A model generated the notes under the pieces. That model saw only the letters and a list, made by a program, of their open reading frames with translations. It did no database searches and was not told the origin of the DNA. Position numbers and translations under genes: made by a program. DNA of 64,000 bases from Arthrobacter alkaliphilus (lineage in GTDB: Bacteria > Actinomycetota > Actinomycetes > Actinomycetales > Micrococcaceae): contig NZ_JAKEEC010000020.1 of assembly GCF_021483235.1 (NCBI RefSeq), positions 1-64,000 on the forward strand, read 5' to 3'. Positions 17,801 to 27,401 of the stretch are shown one piece after another; positions within the stretch are counted from its first letter, which is position 1; each line of letters starts with the position of its first letter.

Positions 17801-19089
17801 TCCGCTGCACCGCTCCTCGCAACTGCCGGCTTCACAAGGGCCATGCGATGAATTTCCCTCCGGGTCATGACTGCCACGTATATCCAGTAGAAGAAATAGT
17901 TTACCGTGTAGGCGACCGCAACTCCTTGAAGTCCGAAAGGGCCGACTAGCCAAACAACTAGGCCAAAAAACGACGCACTGAAAATGAGCTCGGCAAAAAC
18001 ATACGCCTTTACCATTGTACGGCCAAGTAAGACATAGCCAAGGACCCACGAACCTATTTTGAGTGCATCGCCGACTAGCTGCCAAAAGAAGAGATCACGG
18101 ATCGGTAGAAAGTCCTGAGTGAAAAGAATATGAATGATAAAATCTCTAAGCAGAAAGATCAAAAGAGCGCTACCGACAACGACGGGAATCACGAAAACGT
18201 AGAGGCGTCTAATTTCAGCCTTCAGCTCGCCAGCCAAACTAATCTCACCAAGCCTTGGCAAGAAGTAAAGCGAAAGAGTTGTGGTAATTAGCATCAGGTA
18301 GACCTCGCTGATGCGCCAAACCGCCTGCCAATATCCGGCGGCTTCCAGCCCTAACGTCTCAGTGATGTGCTGCCGAATTAGAATAGAGGCCAGCGGCATA
18401 GAAACTGCGCCAGCCAGGCCCATCATGCCGAACCGCAAAAGCTGGGTTCTCGCGTTTCGATCTGACTTGCCGAACAGACTGGAATACTTGAACCAGGCCT
18501 TCTTCCTCAGCATAAAGACTGTCCCGACGAGCGCAACAGCCGGGCTCACAGCGAAAGCTGTCAGCCCGCCGTTAAGTCCAAAAGCCAGTGTCAGAGTTGC
18601 AGCCAAGATAAGTACAACAACACTACCGAGTATATTGGCCTTGACATACAGAGAAACATCTTTCTTGCCGTTTATTATCGCCAAGAGAATATTGTTCGAA
18701 ATAATTGCAGGCAATAAGAAGGCAAGGCATATGAACACGTAACTGGAGTCTGGGCTATCGAGCAACCACGATGCCAAGCTTGAGCTGAAGAGCCCAATCG
18801 CCGCACCGATAACGGCCGACAAAATGGTGGCGATAGTGAAGGCAGTTCTCCAGATCCCAATCTGTTTCCGCGGGTTGTCTGCAAAGGCTGCAGTCTCCCT
18901 AGTAACGCCAGAAGAAATTCCCGCGCTCGAAAGACTAATGGCGACTGTAACCGCATTCTGAAACTGACCAATCGCAGCGTAACCACTCGGCCCGACAAGT
19001 ACGGCGAAGATCTTATTCAGAGCCAACGCGCTCCCAATTCTCACCGCCACTACGATTCCGTTTAACAGACTGGTCCGGAGGAGGCTCAT
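17797..19089 (-). CDS. Wzx-type oligosaccharide flippase
   Basis: 430 residues with ~12 membrane helices; polysaccharide transporter/MOP superfamily. It starts MSLLRTSLLNG, and the helix 2 region carries the typical VGPSGYAAIGQFQN and GVTRETA patterns of Wzx/RfbX proteins. It flips the undecaprenyl-linked repeat unit across the membrane. The ATG at 19089 overlaps the aminotransferase stop by ATGA, and its own stop overlaps the GT2 start in the same way. Confidence 0.88.
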   Translation of the reverse strand: MSLLRTSLLNGIVVAVRIGSALALNKIFAVLVGPSGYAAIGQFQNAVTVAISLSSAGISSGVTRETAAFADNPRKQIGIWRTAFTIATILSAVIGAAIGLFSSSLASWLLDSPDSSYVFICLAFLLPAIISNNILLAIINGKKDVSLYVKANILGSVVVLILAATLTLAFGLNGGLTAFAVSPAVALVGTVFMLRKKAWFKYSSLFGKSDRNARTQLLRFGMMGLAGAVSMPLASILIRQHITETLGLEAAGYWQAVWRISEVYLMLITTTLSLYFLPRLGEISLAGELKAEIRRLYVFVIPVVVGSALLIFLLRDFIIHILFTQDFLPIRDLFFWQLVGDALKIGSWVLGYVLLGRTMVKAYVFAELIFSASFFGLVVWLVGPFGLQGVAVAYTVNYFFYWIYVAVMTRREIHRMALVKPAVARSGAAE

Positions 19090-20195
19090 GCTGAGCGATG
19101 CTTTACGGCAACACAAGCTGCGATGACCGCATCCACCTGCTCGGAGTCCATCTGCGGATACATCGGTAGGCTAAAGACGCTGTCGTGAATTTTTTCGGAC
19201 AACGGAAAAGACCCCTTCCCGTGACCTAAGTCAAGGTAGGCTTCCTGCAAGTGAGGAGCAATAGGATAATGGATCAGGGTTCCGATACCAGACTTTGCAA
19301 GTTCGACTTGGAAGACGTTTCTGTCCTCGGATTGAACCGCAAAAACGTGCCATACTGGCTCCGCATTTGTATCCACTTTGGGCAAGACGAGGCTAGAACT
19401 AGCCAAGCCGCTGAGATATTGTTGTGCTATTGCTCGGCGAGCCTGATTCCATCTATCAAGGTACTTCAACTTCACACCAAGCGCTGCAGCCTGAATCGGG
19501 TCCAAACGGCTGTTGAATCCACGGACTTCGTTTACATACTTCCTTTCGGACCCATAGTTGCGCAGAACTCTAATCCGCCGAGCAAGATCAGGATCATCGG
19601 TGGTAACTGCGCCGGCATCACCAAATGCTCCTAGGTTCTTCCCAGGGTAAAAGCTCCATGCCACGGCATCCCCGTGTGCGCCGATACGTCGCCCCTTGTA
19701 TCGAGCACCGTGCGCTTGGGCGCCATCCTCAAGAACAAATATGCCATATCTGCGAGCTACCGCAATAATAGGGTCTAGGTCAGCTGGCTGGCCGTACAAA
19801 TGAACCGGAATAACAGCGCGAGTTTTAGAGGTTATCGCTTCCTCTATCTTAGACGGATCGATATTGAAGGTCCCCGTTGCCGGCTCGACCGGCACTGGGG
19901 TTGCACCACACTGGCTCACAGCCAGCCATGTGGCAATATACGTGTTAGAAGGTACTATCACTTCATCACCGGGCCCGAGCCCCATGGCCAGCAAGGCCAG
20001 ACGGATTGCCTCGAGTCCGTTCCCCACACCGACACAATGAGCAGCTTCACTGTAAGCGGCATAGTTGGCCTCAAATTTGTCTACCTCCTCACCCAAGACG
20101 TACCAGCCGGAATCGAGAACTCTGACTATTGTCTCGTCTAGCTCTGCCTTTAATTCGAGGTATGAAGCCCTCAAATCGAGAAATGGAACTTTCAT
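19086..20195 (-). CDS. DegT/DnrJ/EryC1/StrS sugar aminotransferase (FdtB-like)
   Basis: 369 residues. PLP-dependent fold type I: FLDLRASYLELKAELDETI at the start, VGVGNGLEAIRLAL (~56), VLEDGAQAHGARYKGRRIGAHGD (~155) and the Schiff-base lysine in WSFYPGKNLGAFGDAGA (~185). It aminates a keto-sugar nucleotide. Given the FdtA-like cupin at 14523-15476, the most likely product is dTDP-3-amino-3,6-dideoxyhexose, but a 4-keto substrate cannot be excluded. It begins the downstream half of the operon after a 156-base gap. Confidence 0.88.
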   Translation of the reverse strand: MKVPFLDLRASYLELKAELDETIVRVLDSGWYVLGEEVDKFEANYAAYSEAAHCVGVGNGLEAIRLALLAMGLGPGDEVIVPSNTYIATWLAVSQCGATPVPVEPATGTFNIDPSKIEEAITSKTRAVIPVHLYGQPADLDPIIAVARRYGIFVLEDGAQAHGARYKGRRIGAHGDAVAWSFYPGKNLGAFGDAGAVTTDDPDLARRIRVLRNYGSERKYVNEVRGFNSRLDPIQAAALGVKLKYLDRWNQARRAIAQQYLSGLASSSLVLPKVDTNAEPVWHVFAVQSEDRNVFQVELAKSGIGTLIHYPIAPHLQEAYLDLGHGKGSFPLSEKIHDSVFSLPMYPQMDSEQVDAVIAACVAVKHRSA

Positions 20196-20242
20196 CTCAA
20201 GACCACCCTAGCGGAATCGAATTGCTTTGGATACAAACTGCC

Positions 20243-20294
20243 TTAGCTCTAAATGCCGACATGTGCACTTAGCTCTAAATGCCGACATGTGCAC
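20243..20294 (+). repeat. 26-bp perfect tandem duplication
   Basis: The 26-base unit at 20243-20268, which opens TTAGCTCTAAATGCC and ends ATGTGCAC, is repeated exactly at 20269-20294. It lies in the only sizeable gap of the middle operon, between the aminotransferase and the acetyltransferase. Each copy holds an ACATGT/GTGCAC palindromic core. Confidence 0.95.
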
Positions 20295-20351
20295 AGTGCA
20301 TGCATATTCATCATTCCTTCTTCGTTAAAGTCACCCACGCGACGTACTAGC

Positions 20352-20906
20352 CTATGTTGGCGTACCATCTACATTTGACCGCACACGACCAGAAACATTC
20401 CCTATGATTCTGGCAGGGTTCCCGACTACCACGGCATTGGCTGGTACCGACCTGGTCACGACAGAACCCGCCCCAATCATCGAATACGGCCCAATCTCAA
20501 CCCCGGGTAAAATTACGGCACCGGCACCGATCGAAGCGCCGCGATAAACCCTGGTCACCAACAGCGCGTTTTCATGGTTTTTTGAACGAGGAAATATATC
20601 ATTCGCAAAGGTCGCGTTTGGTCCAATAAAGACATCTTCGTCTACTCGGAGTCCGTCCCACAGTTGAACACCGCTCTTGACCGTAACTCTGTCGCCGATT
20701 ACGACGTCTGACTCGACAAGAACATGGGCGCAAATATTACAATCCGCACCGATTTTGGCACCCTCGAAAATCACCACGAATTGCCAGATATTAGTTCCTT
20801 CGCCGATTTGGTCGCTCTTAACATCGGCCAGCGGATGAATGCGCGGGTTTTCCGCCTCACCCACCCTCTTCAATTCAACCCCATGTGCCGCCATCGAGTC
20901 ACGCAC
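20352..20906 (-). CDS. hexapeptide-repeat acetyltransferase (WlbB/FdtC-like)
   Basis: 184 residues forming a left-handed beta-helix: [20 protein letters not shown], repeated [IV]G-x4 turns, the inserted loop [18 protein letters not shown], and the ending [16 protein letters not shown]. This pattern is typical of acetyltransferases that act on 3-amino sugar nucleotides. Since the FdtD-like fusion already supplies one acyltransferase, this one may serve a different amino sugar or replace it. The GTG at 20906 overlaps the capG stop by 8 bases; an ATG at 20894 is an equally possible start. Confidence 0.8.
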   Translation of the reverse strand: MRDSMAAHGVELKRVGEAENPRIHPLADVKSDQIGEGTNIWQFVVIFEGAKIGADCNICAHVLVESDVVIGDRVTVKSGVQLWDGLRVDEDVFIGPNATFANDIFPRSKNHENALLVTRVYRGASIGAGAVILPGVEIGPYSMIGAGSVVTRSVPANAVVVGNPARIIGNVSGRVRSNVDGTPT

Positions 20907-22053
20907 CGTCGCGGTCTCGAGAGTTCATGCGAATTCCGGACCGCTGGGCGTGGCTGTGGGCAGCCGATCGAATGAAGTTCACGACACGGCGGGAAGTGTC
21001 CTCGATCTGGTAGTCAGTCGGCGCTTGGGCAAAACCTGATATACCTACCTGCTCCAAGGTCATATCAATGGCATCCAATATGCTATCCTTCTGCAGGCCG
21101 GAGGTCACAATACTACCCGAGTCCAGCGACTCCGGTCGTTCGATGAAATCACGAAGCGTTACAGCGGGAAAGCCCAGAATTGACGACTCCTCGCTGATTG
21201 TTCCACTGTCCGAGAGCACAATAAGCGCTTCTTTCTGAAGCTTGATATAGTCGTTGAATCCGAAGGGTGGGTGCAATATCACGCCCGCTTTGAGCTCCTC
21301 GGGCTGGTCTTCTAGTCTTTTGCGGGTCCGCGGATGCGTAGATAACAACACAGGAACATCGTGAAACGACCCAACCGCATTTAACGCTTCAAGGACCGAT
21401 CCCAGTCGCTCTGGACTGTCGACATTCTCTTCGCGGTGCAAGCTCACCAGTACGTATTTGCCAGGCTTAAGTCCTTGGCGCTCCAGAATGTCACTGGTAT
21501 CAATAGAAACCGTATTGGCTTTGAGGACTTCCCTCATTGGCGAGCCGGTAAGCAGGATACGAGAAGGATGGATACCCTCGGCCAGCAAATTCCTCCGAGC
21601 ATGTTCGGTATAGACCAGGTTATAGTCAGAAACGTGATCTACTAAACGCCGATTAATCTCCTCGGGCACATTTTCGTCGAAGCAGCGGTTCCCGGCTTCC
21701 ATATGGAAGACCGGAATTTTCATGCGACGAGCAATTACGGCAGAGATGCAGCTATTGGTGTCCCCCAGAACGAGCAGAGCATCCGGTTTTTCCACGAGGA
21801 GGACTTCTTCCATTTTTATGAGAATTGAACCCAGCACCGCCCCGAGAGACGACACATCCGCGGCTAAGAAATGGTCCGGTTTACGAAGCTCTAGGTCTTC
21901 AAAAAAAACTTCATTTAATTCGTAGTCATAGTTCTGACCAGTGTGAATAAGCACATGATCCATATATCTATCCAGACGCTTAATAGTTGCTGCGAGGCGA
22001 ATGATTTCAGGTCTGGTGCCAACCACCGTGGCGACTTTGAGCTTGGGAGTCAT
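20899..22053 (-). CDS. capG: UDP-N-acetylglucosamine 2-epimerase family, UDP-L-FucNAc step
   Basis: 384 residues, GT-B-like non-hydrolysing 2-epimerase fold: [33 protein letters not shown] (~37), [19 protein letters not shown] (~137), [11 protein letters not shown] (~205) and [12 protein letters not shown] (~282). Because it directly follows CapE and CapF, it is best assigned as CapG/WbjD/FnlC, which makes UDP-N-acetyl-L-fucosamine from the talose intermediate, rather than WecB. Confidence 0.85.
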   Translation of the reverse strand: MTPKLKVATVVGTRPEIIRLAATIKRLDRYMDHVLIHTGQNYDYELNEVFFEDLELRKPDHFLAADVSSLGAVLGSILIKMEEVLLVEKPDALLVLGDTNSCISAVIARRMKIPVFHMEAGNRCFDENVPEEINRRLVDHVSDYNLVYTEHARRNLLAEGIHPSRILLTGSPMREVLKANTVSIDTSDILERQGLKPGKYVLVSLHREENVDSPERLGSVLEALNAVGSFHDVPVLLSTHPRTRKRLEDQPEELKAGVILHPPFGFNDYIKLQKEALIVLSDSGTISEESSILGFPAVTLRDFIERPESLDSGSIVTSGLQKDSILDAIDMTLEQVGISGFAQAPTDYQIEDTSRRVVNFIRSAAHSHAQRSGIRMNSRDRDGA

Positions 22054-22056
22054 CGC

Positions 22057-23154
22057 TTACACTTCCTCTGCGAACGTATCGGGATTGGCTGGATCGAAAA
22101 TATCATTGGTCCAAAACATCGTGTACAAACCAGAGTCACCGGTGTTGGTGATACTGTGCGTCCACAGCGTCGGCATGTCGATCGCTACTGGAGCCGAACC
22201 GTTGACCTGGAATCTCAATACTTCCTGAGAGAAGAGTCGCCGCATAGCTATCTCCGCTGTACCGGAGAGAACCACGAATCTCTCAATCTTCCGTCGGTGG
22301 TAGTGCTGTCCTCTGGTGATACCAGGCAGCGTCGTCGAGAAGCTCGTTTGGCTTGCTCCGCCTTGGGAGCGACAGACCTCGAAGAAACTCCCGCGAGAAT
22401 CCGCCCGACGGTCCAGAGCAAAAGGCAGATCTTCCGGCTTGTTAGTACGAAACGAGCGATACGTGTTAAATAGATCGCGGTCAAAATCAGTTGTTACGAC
22501 CGGAACATCGCCGTGCCGGTAGGTCTCTGCTATTTGTTCCAATTGGGCGAGTATTTCCGAAACCCAACGTCGAGTGGCCAATGACTCCATTTGGTTTACC
22601 GTGACGATACCCAAGAGCACTTCAGCAGCAGTCTGCGCGTGAAGCAGGACAAGTTGCTTATCATCCCTCACTTCAGGAAGCGCTCCGGCATGGAGCTTAT
22701 GGCAAAACGTCGCCACAACAGAGTTATAAAGGGGTCGGCCGTGCTCGCCGAACAAATTCGGCAACATAATATCAGTGAATCGTGCACCGACCGATTCACA
22801 TGCGGTTCTCAAAATATCGCCGGAACGGGCCTTGGCATAACCGTATACGGAATCATTCCCAGCCTGAATAGAATTGGCATAAACCACTTCAGCTGGAGGC
22901 GATGCCACAGACCGAAGTACTTGTGCTAGTTGCGTAGCGAAGTTCATATTCCCATCTAGGATCTCGGAATCGGTTCCTCGATTTACCCCAGCGAGGTGGA
23001 CCAGCCGATCGCTTCCATCAACGCTATTCCGGGCTTCGTCCGCGTCGAAACGTTCCCCGAGACCAACAGCGAGGCTATTGCCCCCCAAACTTTGAACCAG
23101 TGCTCTGGTGTGAAATCCGAGGAAACCGCCGGCCCCTGTGAGCGCTACTTTCAC
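22057..23154 (-). CDS. capF: CapF-like bifunctional epimerase/reductase
   Basis: 365 residues. N-terminal short-chain dehydrogenase (VALTGAGGFLGFHTRAL; YGYAKARSGD carries the YxxxK pair) and a C-terminal cupin (GITRGQHYHRRKIERFVVLSG), the unmistakable CapF/WbjC/FnlB layout. It carries out the C3-epimerisation and C4-reduction that follow CapE. ATGA-type overlap with capE; three bases separate it from capG. Confidence 0.9.
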   Translation of the reverse strand: MKVALTGAGGFLGFHTRALVQSLGGNSLAVGLGERFDADEARNSVDGSDRLVHLAGVNRGTDSEILDGNMNFATQLAQVLRSVASPPAEVVYANSIQAGNDSVYGYAKARSGDILRTACESVGARFTDIMLPNLFGEHGRPLYNSVVATFCHKLHAGALPEVRDDKQLVLLHAQTAAEVLLGIVTVNQMESLATRRWVSEILAQLEQIAETYRHGDVPVVTTDFDRDLFNTYRSFRTNKPEDLPFALDRRADSRGSFFEVCRSQGGASQTSFSTTLPGITRGQHYHRRKIERFVVLSGTAEIAMRRLFSQEVLRFQVNGSAPVAIDMPTLWTHSITNTGDSGLYTMFWTNDIFDPANPDTFAEEV

Positions 23155-24209
23155 AGCGTCGCGCCTATCCGGTCAGTTTTCCCGGCCAGAACAAGCTCTC
23201 GGCGGACCTCCGGCAGACTGAGAAGGAGGTCTTCGACCTGACCCACGCTCATTCTTTCCACCGTGTGTGAATCATAGTCCGCATAATTTGCCTGGTTGAC
23301 GTCACCAGATTCGAAGAAGAGACTGTAATTTAGGTGGCGGTTGTCGGCCGGGACCTTGAAGTAATCCCCCAAATCCTGTGCACGGGTCAACTCCTCACGA
23401 GTGGCCAAGGCTTCGGACAACTTTTCAGCATGCCGAGTGCCAATAACTTGGATATCGGTATCCGACTCAAAGAGGTTGGCGACTGCCTGCGCCAAGTCAG
23501 CGATCGTGGACGAGGGAGCCTTCTTGACAAATAAATCACCTTGGCGAGCATGCTCAAATGCGAACTCGACGAGACTCACGGAGTCGGCAAGCGACATCAT
23601 AAAGCGGGTCATTTGCGGGTTAGTGATTGTCAGTGGTTTGCCAGCTTTGAGTTGATTAATGAACAGTGGAATCACCGACCCGCGCGAGTACATGACGTTG
23701 CCATAGCGTACACACGATACGATTGTCTCTGCTCCCGGGTTGTTTAGCCCATGCGACTGCGCGACTTTTTCCATCATGGCCTTGCTCATGCCCATCGCAT
23801 TGACAGGATAAACGGCTTTGTCGGTGCTCAGACACACCAAGGACCTAATGCCGTTTTTCTCCGCTGCTCGGACAACATTTTCACTACCCGTAATGTTGGT
23901 TTTTACCGCCTCCATTGGAAAGAACTCGCAGGAAGGAACTTGCTTAAGTGCGGCAGCATGAAAAACATAGTCCACGTTCTTAGTCGCACGATCTACGCTG
24001 TCGAAATCTCGAACGTCACCAACGTAAAACTTCAGGCGCGAGTCAGGAACTTCGTGTCGCATCGCGTCCTGTTTCGCTTCGTCTCGACTCAAAATGCGTA
24101 TTTGCTCTACTCCGGTGTCCAGCAGCTTTTTAGCCACGGTATGCCCAAAGGAACCGGTCCCGCCTGTAATTAGGACTTTTTTACCCTCATAGGGCTGAGT
24201 GGTCATCAT
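23151..24209 (-). CDS. capE: UDP-GlcNAc 4,6-dehydratase/5-epimerase, CapE-like
   Basis: 352 residues. Extended SDR with ITGGTGSFGHTVAKKLL (~14), STDKAVYPVNAMGMSKAMMEK (~127) holding the unusual Met in place of the catalytic Tyr, and YGNVMYSRGSVIPLF (~168), all typical of CapE/WbjB/FnlA. It begins the path to UDP-L-FucNAc. It starts ATGATG, overlapping the GT4 stop; either Met can be used. Confidence 0.9.
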   Translation of the reverse strand: MMTTQPYEGKKVLITGGTGSFGHTVAKKLLDTGVEQIRILSRDEAKQDAMRHEVPDSRLKFYVGDVRDFDSVDRATKNVDYVFHAAALKQVPSCEFFPMEAVKTNITGSENVVRAAEKNGIRSLVCLSTDKAVYPVNAMGMSKAMMEKVAQSHGLNNPGAETIVSCVRYGNVMYSRGSVIPLFINQLKAGKPLTITNPQMTRFMMSLADSVSLVEFAFEHARQGDLFVKKAPSSTIADLAQAVANLFESDTDIQVIGTRHAEKLSEALATREELTRAQDLGDYFKVPADNRHLNYSLFFESGDVNQANYADYDSHTVERMSVGQVEDLLLSLPEVRRELVLAGKTDRIGATL

Positions 24210-25444
24210 TTACTTTTCCCTGTTGTCGCAGCTTCGAGAAGGATCTTTTCCAATGCGTCCATCCCTTGATCTAGAGACATTGTGCTCCTGTAGAACTCCC
24301 GGCCATTTGCAGCCATCTGCCTCCTGGCCGCAACGGCGGTCCGCCCACCTGCGCGAAACATATCAGCCATCGCATCAACCGATCCAGGCTCACAGGTAAA
24401 CCCAAGCTGTTCACTCGCGCAAATCTGGGCAACGTCTCCGGCGATATTCGACATGATCGCCGAGCCATTGAAAAGAGCAGCCTGCAGCTTTGAGGGAATG
24501 GTCCCCCTGAAGATTTCTCGGTCCTTGAGCGTAACGAGCTGGAAGTCTGCCTTTTCGTAAACACTTCTCATTTCGGTCGCACTGACGGAACCACAAAACG
24601 TCAGGTTCAAAACGCCTAGCTCAGACGCCAATTTTTCCAAGCGACCCCTCGCCATACCCGAACCGTAGACTTCAAACCGTAAATTTTCCTCGGTCTCGAC
24701 GGACTTTGCCGCGCGAATGACGGTTTCGAGATCTTGATGGTCCCCCAAGTTCCCGGCGTAGACAATCAGCACCTGGTCAGACTTTAGAGGCCTTTCCACC
24801 TGCTCGTTCGGCGGATCCAAATCCGACACTTTCTCATTTGCCCAGTTGAAGAGCATCTTGATACGTGACGATGGCACACCTCGTTCAACGAGCATGCTTG
24901 CCATAGTCGGAGCGATGGCGACAGTGGCCGTCGCTTGCTTGTAGAGAAACCGTAACCAAGGTTCAAGGATGGCAGCAATGAAGCGCGAAGTTCTGCCGCC
25001 GCCCACCATAGATGAACCCGTCACGGATTCAGGCCACAAGTCCTGAACATGCATAACGTAGGGCGAGCCTCCAAAGGCCCTGATCATGGAGGGTCCAATT
25101 GCTGGGGTCATCTGAGTGGCGTAGACATACACGACATCGGCGCCGCGCACGCTCCAACTGGCAGCCATCGCCGAGAGCGCGAAAGACAGGTAATTGGCAA
25201 GCCTTCCTATCGGATTCTTGGAATGGCTGATCAGCAAAGGAGTTCGGACGACTTTAACAGGGCCATCATATTCGCTTCCACGGAGCCGTTGACGGTACCC
25301 TCCATAGATTCGGCCGTGCGGATAGTTTGGGTAGCCTGTAATGACGGTAACCTCGTGACCACGCTCCGCCAGACCCCGCGCCACGGTCCCTGGGATGTAA
25401 ATCGGTTCTGGATCATAGTACTGAGTAACAATGAGAATCTTCAT
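24206..25444 (-). CDS. family 4 glycosyltransferase (WbuB-like, probably L-FucNAc transferase)
   Basis: 412 residues, GT-B fold: ILIVTQYYDPEPIYIPGTVA at the start, TGYPNYPHGRIY, and a C-terminal nucleotide-sugar site in SKLQAALFNGSAIMSNIAGD (~325). This N-terminus is characteristic of the WbuB group, which usually sits beside fnlABC/capEFG and transfers L-FucNAc. The start at 25444 overlaps the upstream stop by ATGA, which decides it. Confidence 0.82.
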   Translation of the reverse strand: MKILIVTQYYDPEPIYIPGTVARGLAERGHEVTVITGYPNYPHGRIYGGYRQRLRGSEYDGPVKVVRTPLLISHSKNPIGRLANYLSFALSAMAASWSVRGADVVYVYATQMTPAIGPSMIRAFGGSPYVMHVQDLWPESVTGSSMVGGGRTSRFIAAILEPWLRFLYKQATATVAIAPTMASMLVERGVPSSRIKMLFNWANEKVSDLDPPNEQVERPLKSDQVLIVYAGNLGDHQDLETVIRAAKSVETEENLRFEVYGSGMARGRLEKLASELGVLNLTFCGSVSATEMRSVYEKADFQLVTLKDREIFRGTIPSKLQAALFNGSAIMSNIAGDVAQICASEQLGFTCEPGSVDAMADMFRAGGRTAVAARRQMAANGREFYRSTMSLDQGMDALEKILLEAATTGKSK

Positions 25445-26394
25445 TCTGCTCCTTCCCTGCTCCATCGAGAACCGAATCTCCTAATACCTTCTTGGAATGT
25501 CAGCGGGGCCTCCCAGTCGAACCCTTCAATGGTGGAGCTGGTCCTCACCTCCAGAGAATCACAAAGCCTGGATACTTCGCGCGATTTCCCTGTTAGCTTG
25601 CCCAGTGCGGACAAGAGCACTACTGGACTACTCAGGATTCGCGGCTGGGCACCGATCGCTGCGACCAATTCGCGATACAGCTCAGGCGTCGACGGACTGT
25701 ACACGTCACCAGCCACAACCAGACCTGAAGTTAGCCCACTTTGCGTGGCACACGTTACGAGGAGATCAACAAGATTCCAAACAGAAATCATGGTCCGCTT
25801 GTTCCGAATACGCCCAATCGGCAGCGGAATGCCGTCCGACGCGAGACGTATCAAGCGTGCCATGTTTCCGCCAACTCCTGGCCCGTAAACAAGCGGCGTC
25901 CGGATAGAAATGACCACCATCTCGCTAGACGCAGCTAACTCAGAAAGCGCTAACTCAGCCTTCCATTTCGACACACCGTAAGGGTCCAAAGGATTTGCTA
26001 TCGCAGATGCATCAAAGGGGAAATCCAACGTTTGTTCGCCATTAACTTTAATGCTGCTCATGAACACAAATCGGCGCACCCCCGCAGCTGCTGCGGCATT
26101 TGCTAGATTCATGGTTCCTTCGACGTTTGTACGCAGAAATGCCGCTTCAGGGTCGCTCACGGTTTCACGCATTACATGTACTCTTGCCGCCAAATGTACT
26201 ACGGTGTCTACGCCCTCCAAAGCAGGAGCCCATTGAACCGGGTCAGCCAAATCTCCAAACGCAAACTCCGTGGTTTGGTCAGGGGCGGTAAACTTGTTTC
26301 GAACCGCACCGATGACCTCCTGGCCATCTCGCAAGAGCTCCTGACAAATATGTGTCCCAACAAATCCATTCGCTCCAGTAACCAAAATCTTCAA
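25441..26394 (-). CDS. NAD-dependent sugar epimerase/reductase (WbpV/Gne-like)
   Basis: 317 residues. SDR with VTGANGFVGTHI, SSIKVNGE (~115) and YGVSKWKAE (~139). Such genes occur right before WbpL- and WbpM-type genes in Pseudomonas-like O-antigen loci, where they reduce or epimerise C4 of the WbpM product to give UDP-D-QuiNAc or UDP-D-FucNAc. That role is inferred from the identical order here. ATGA overlaps on both sides (25441-25444 and 26391-26394). Confidence 0.8.
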   Translation of the reverse strand: MKILVTGANGFVGTHICQELLRDGQEVIGAVRNKFTAPDQTTEFAFGDLADPVQWAPALEGVDTVVHLAARVHVMRETVSDPEAAFLRTNVEGTMNLANAAAAAGVRRFVFMSSIKVNGEQTLDFPFDASAIANPLDPYGVSKWKAELALSELAASSEMVVISIRTPLVYGPGVGGNMARLIRLASDGIPLPIGRIRNKRTMISVWNLVDLLVTCATQSGLTSGLVVAGDVYSPSTPELYRELVAAIGAQPRILSSPVVLLSALGKLTGKSREVSRLCDSLEVRTSSTIEGFDWEAPLTFQEGIRRFGSRWSREGAE

Positions 26395-27401
26395 GCGGAT
26401 TCCCCAATCATTTCGCGCTTATTTCGCTTTAGCATGTTTGGCAACATGAGATAAAATACTACTGCTAGTAGCATTAAAATAAGTGATCCAACTATTGCAA
26501 TCCAAGTCGAAAGAAGTACTAACAAGGAGGCCGCTGCAGTGCCAACCGAAAGCGCTGCGACCAAAAGAGCGACTTTGATGTGACCGCCGGCCTCCGACGT
26601 TAGCTGCTGGTATATGTGACTCCGATGCGCTTCAGCCCAGCGCTCACCGCGCTGGATCCTACGCGTGAGTGTGTAGCCAGTGTCAGCCAGATATATCACT
26701 GTGGGGCCCACGACCAGTACCGGGTTAAGTCCAGATGCAACTGCCAAGACGGCCGTTCCTGCGATCCAGGCGCCGAGGAGGTAGCTCCCTGCATCGCCCA
26801 AAAATACACGTCGGTTGGACAAATTCCAGGGAAGGAACGCGACGAACACACCCGCTGCGATTATCCCCAGTTGTATCATCCAGGGCCTGTCTGTACCCGC
26901 ACCGAGAACGGCATAAAAAGTCCCGGCGACTCCCCCATGGAGTCCTGATATCCCGTTGATACCGTCCATGAAATTCGCGATATTGATATAGGCGGCGACG
27001 GAAATCGCAATAACAGGGATCCAGATCCAGTTGGTTCCATATGCTGATATGACCAGAATACCGAAACCTGCGGCAATCAAAATCTGTATACAAGCACGCT
27101 TTCTGGTCCCTACTCCTCGCCAATCTTCGACGAAACCAAGGGTGGCGGCAGCAGACGATAGCAGAGTCAAGGCAAGAACATATTCCGACCCGGCGCCACT
27201 AACGAATAACGCCAAAATCAGCCCAGTAAGGCTTGCAGCTATGGCAAGAGCTAGGCCCATTCCTCGAATCGTTGGAACTTCATGCGAAGAACGAGCATTT
27301 GGCAAGTCCACAATCCCAAGCCGAGTAAGCACCGGGTACATCCATCTCGGGAGGATAAGCGCGAAGAGTACGCCCGAACATATGACTACGTTGGCAATCA
27401 C
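26391..27401 (-). CDS. WbpL/WecA-type undecaprenyl-phosphate sugar-1-phosphate transferase
   Basis: 336 residues, ~10-11 membrane helices, PNPT family. The hallmark sites are NFMDGINGISG (~143), RRVFLGDAGSYLLG (~197) and HRSHIYQQL (~260). It loads the first sugar-1-phosphate onto undecaprenyl phosphate; by neighbourhood that is probably a HexNAc-derived D-QuiNAc or D-FucNAc. GTG start overlaps the stop of the CapD-like gene (GTGA). Confidence 0.88.
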   Translation of the reverse strand: MIANVVICSGVLFALILPRWMYPVLTRLGIVDLPNARSSHEVPTIRGMGLALAIAASLTGLILALFVSGAGSEYVLALTLLSSAAATLGFVEDWRGVGTRKRACIQILIAAGFGILVISAYGTNWIWIPVIAISVAAYINIANFMDGINGISGLHGGVAGTFYAVLGAGTDRPWMIQLGIIAAGVFVAFLPWNLSNRRVFLGDAGSYLLGAWIAGTAVLAVASGLNPVLVVGPTVIYLADTGYTLTRRIQRGERWAEAHRSHIYQQLTSEAGGHIKVALLVAALSVGTAAASLLVLLSTWIAIVGSLILMLLAVVFYLMLPNMLKRNKREMIGESA

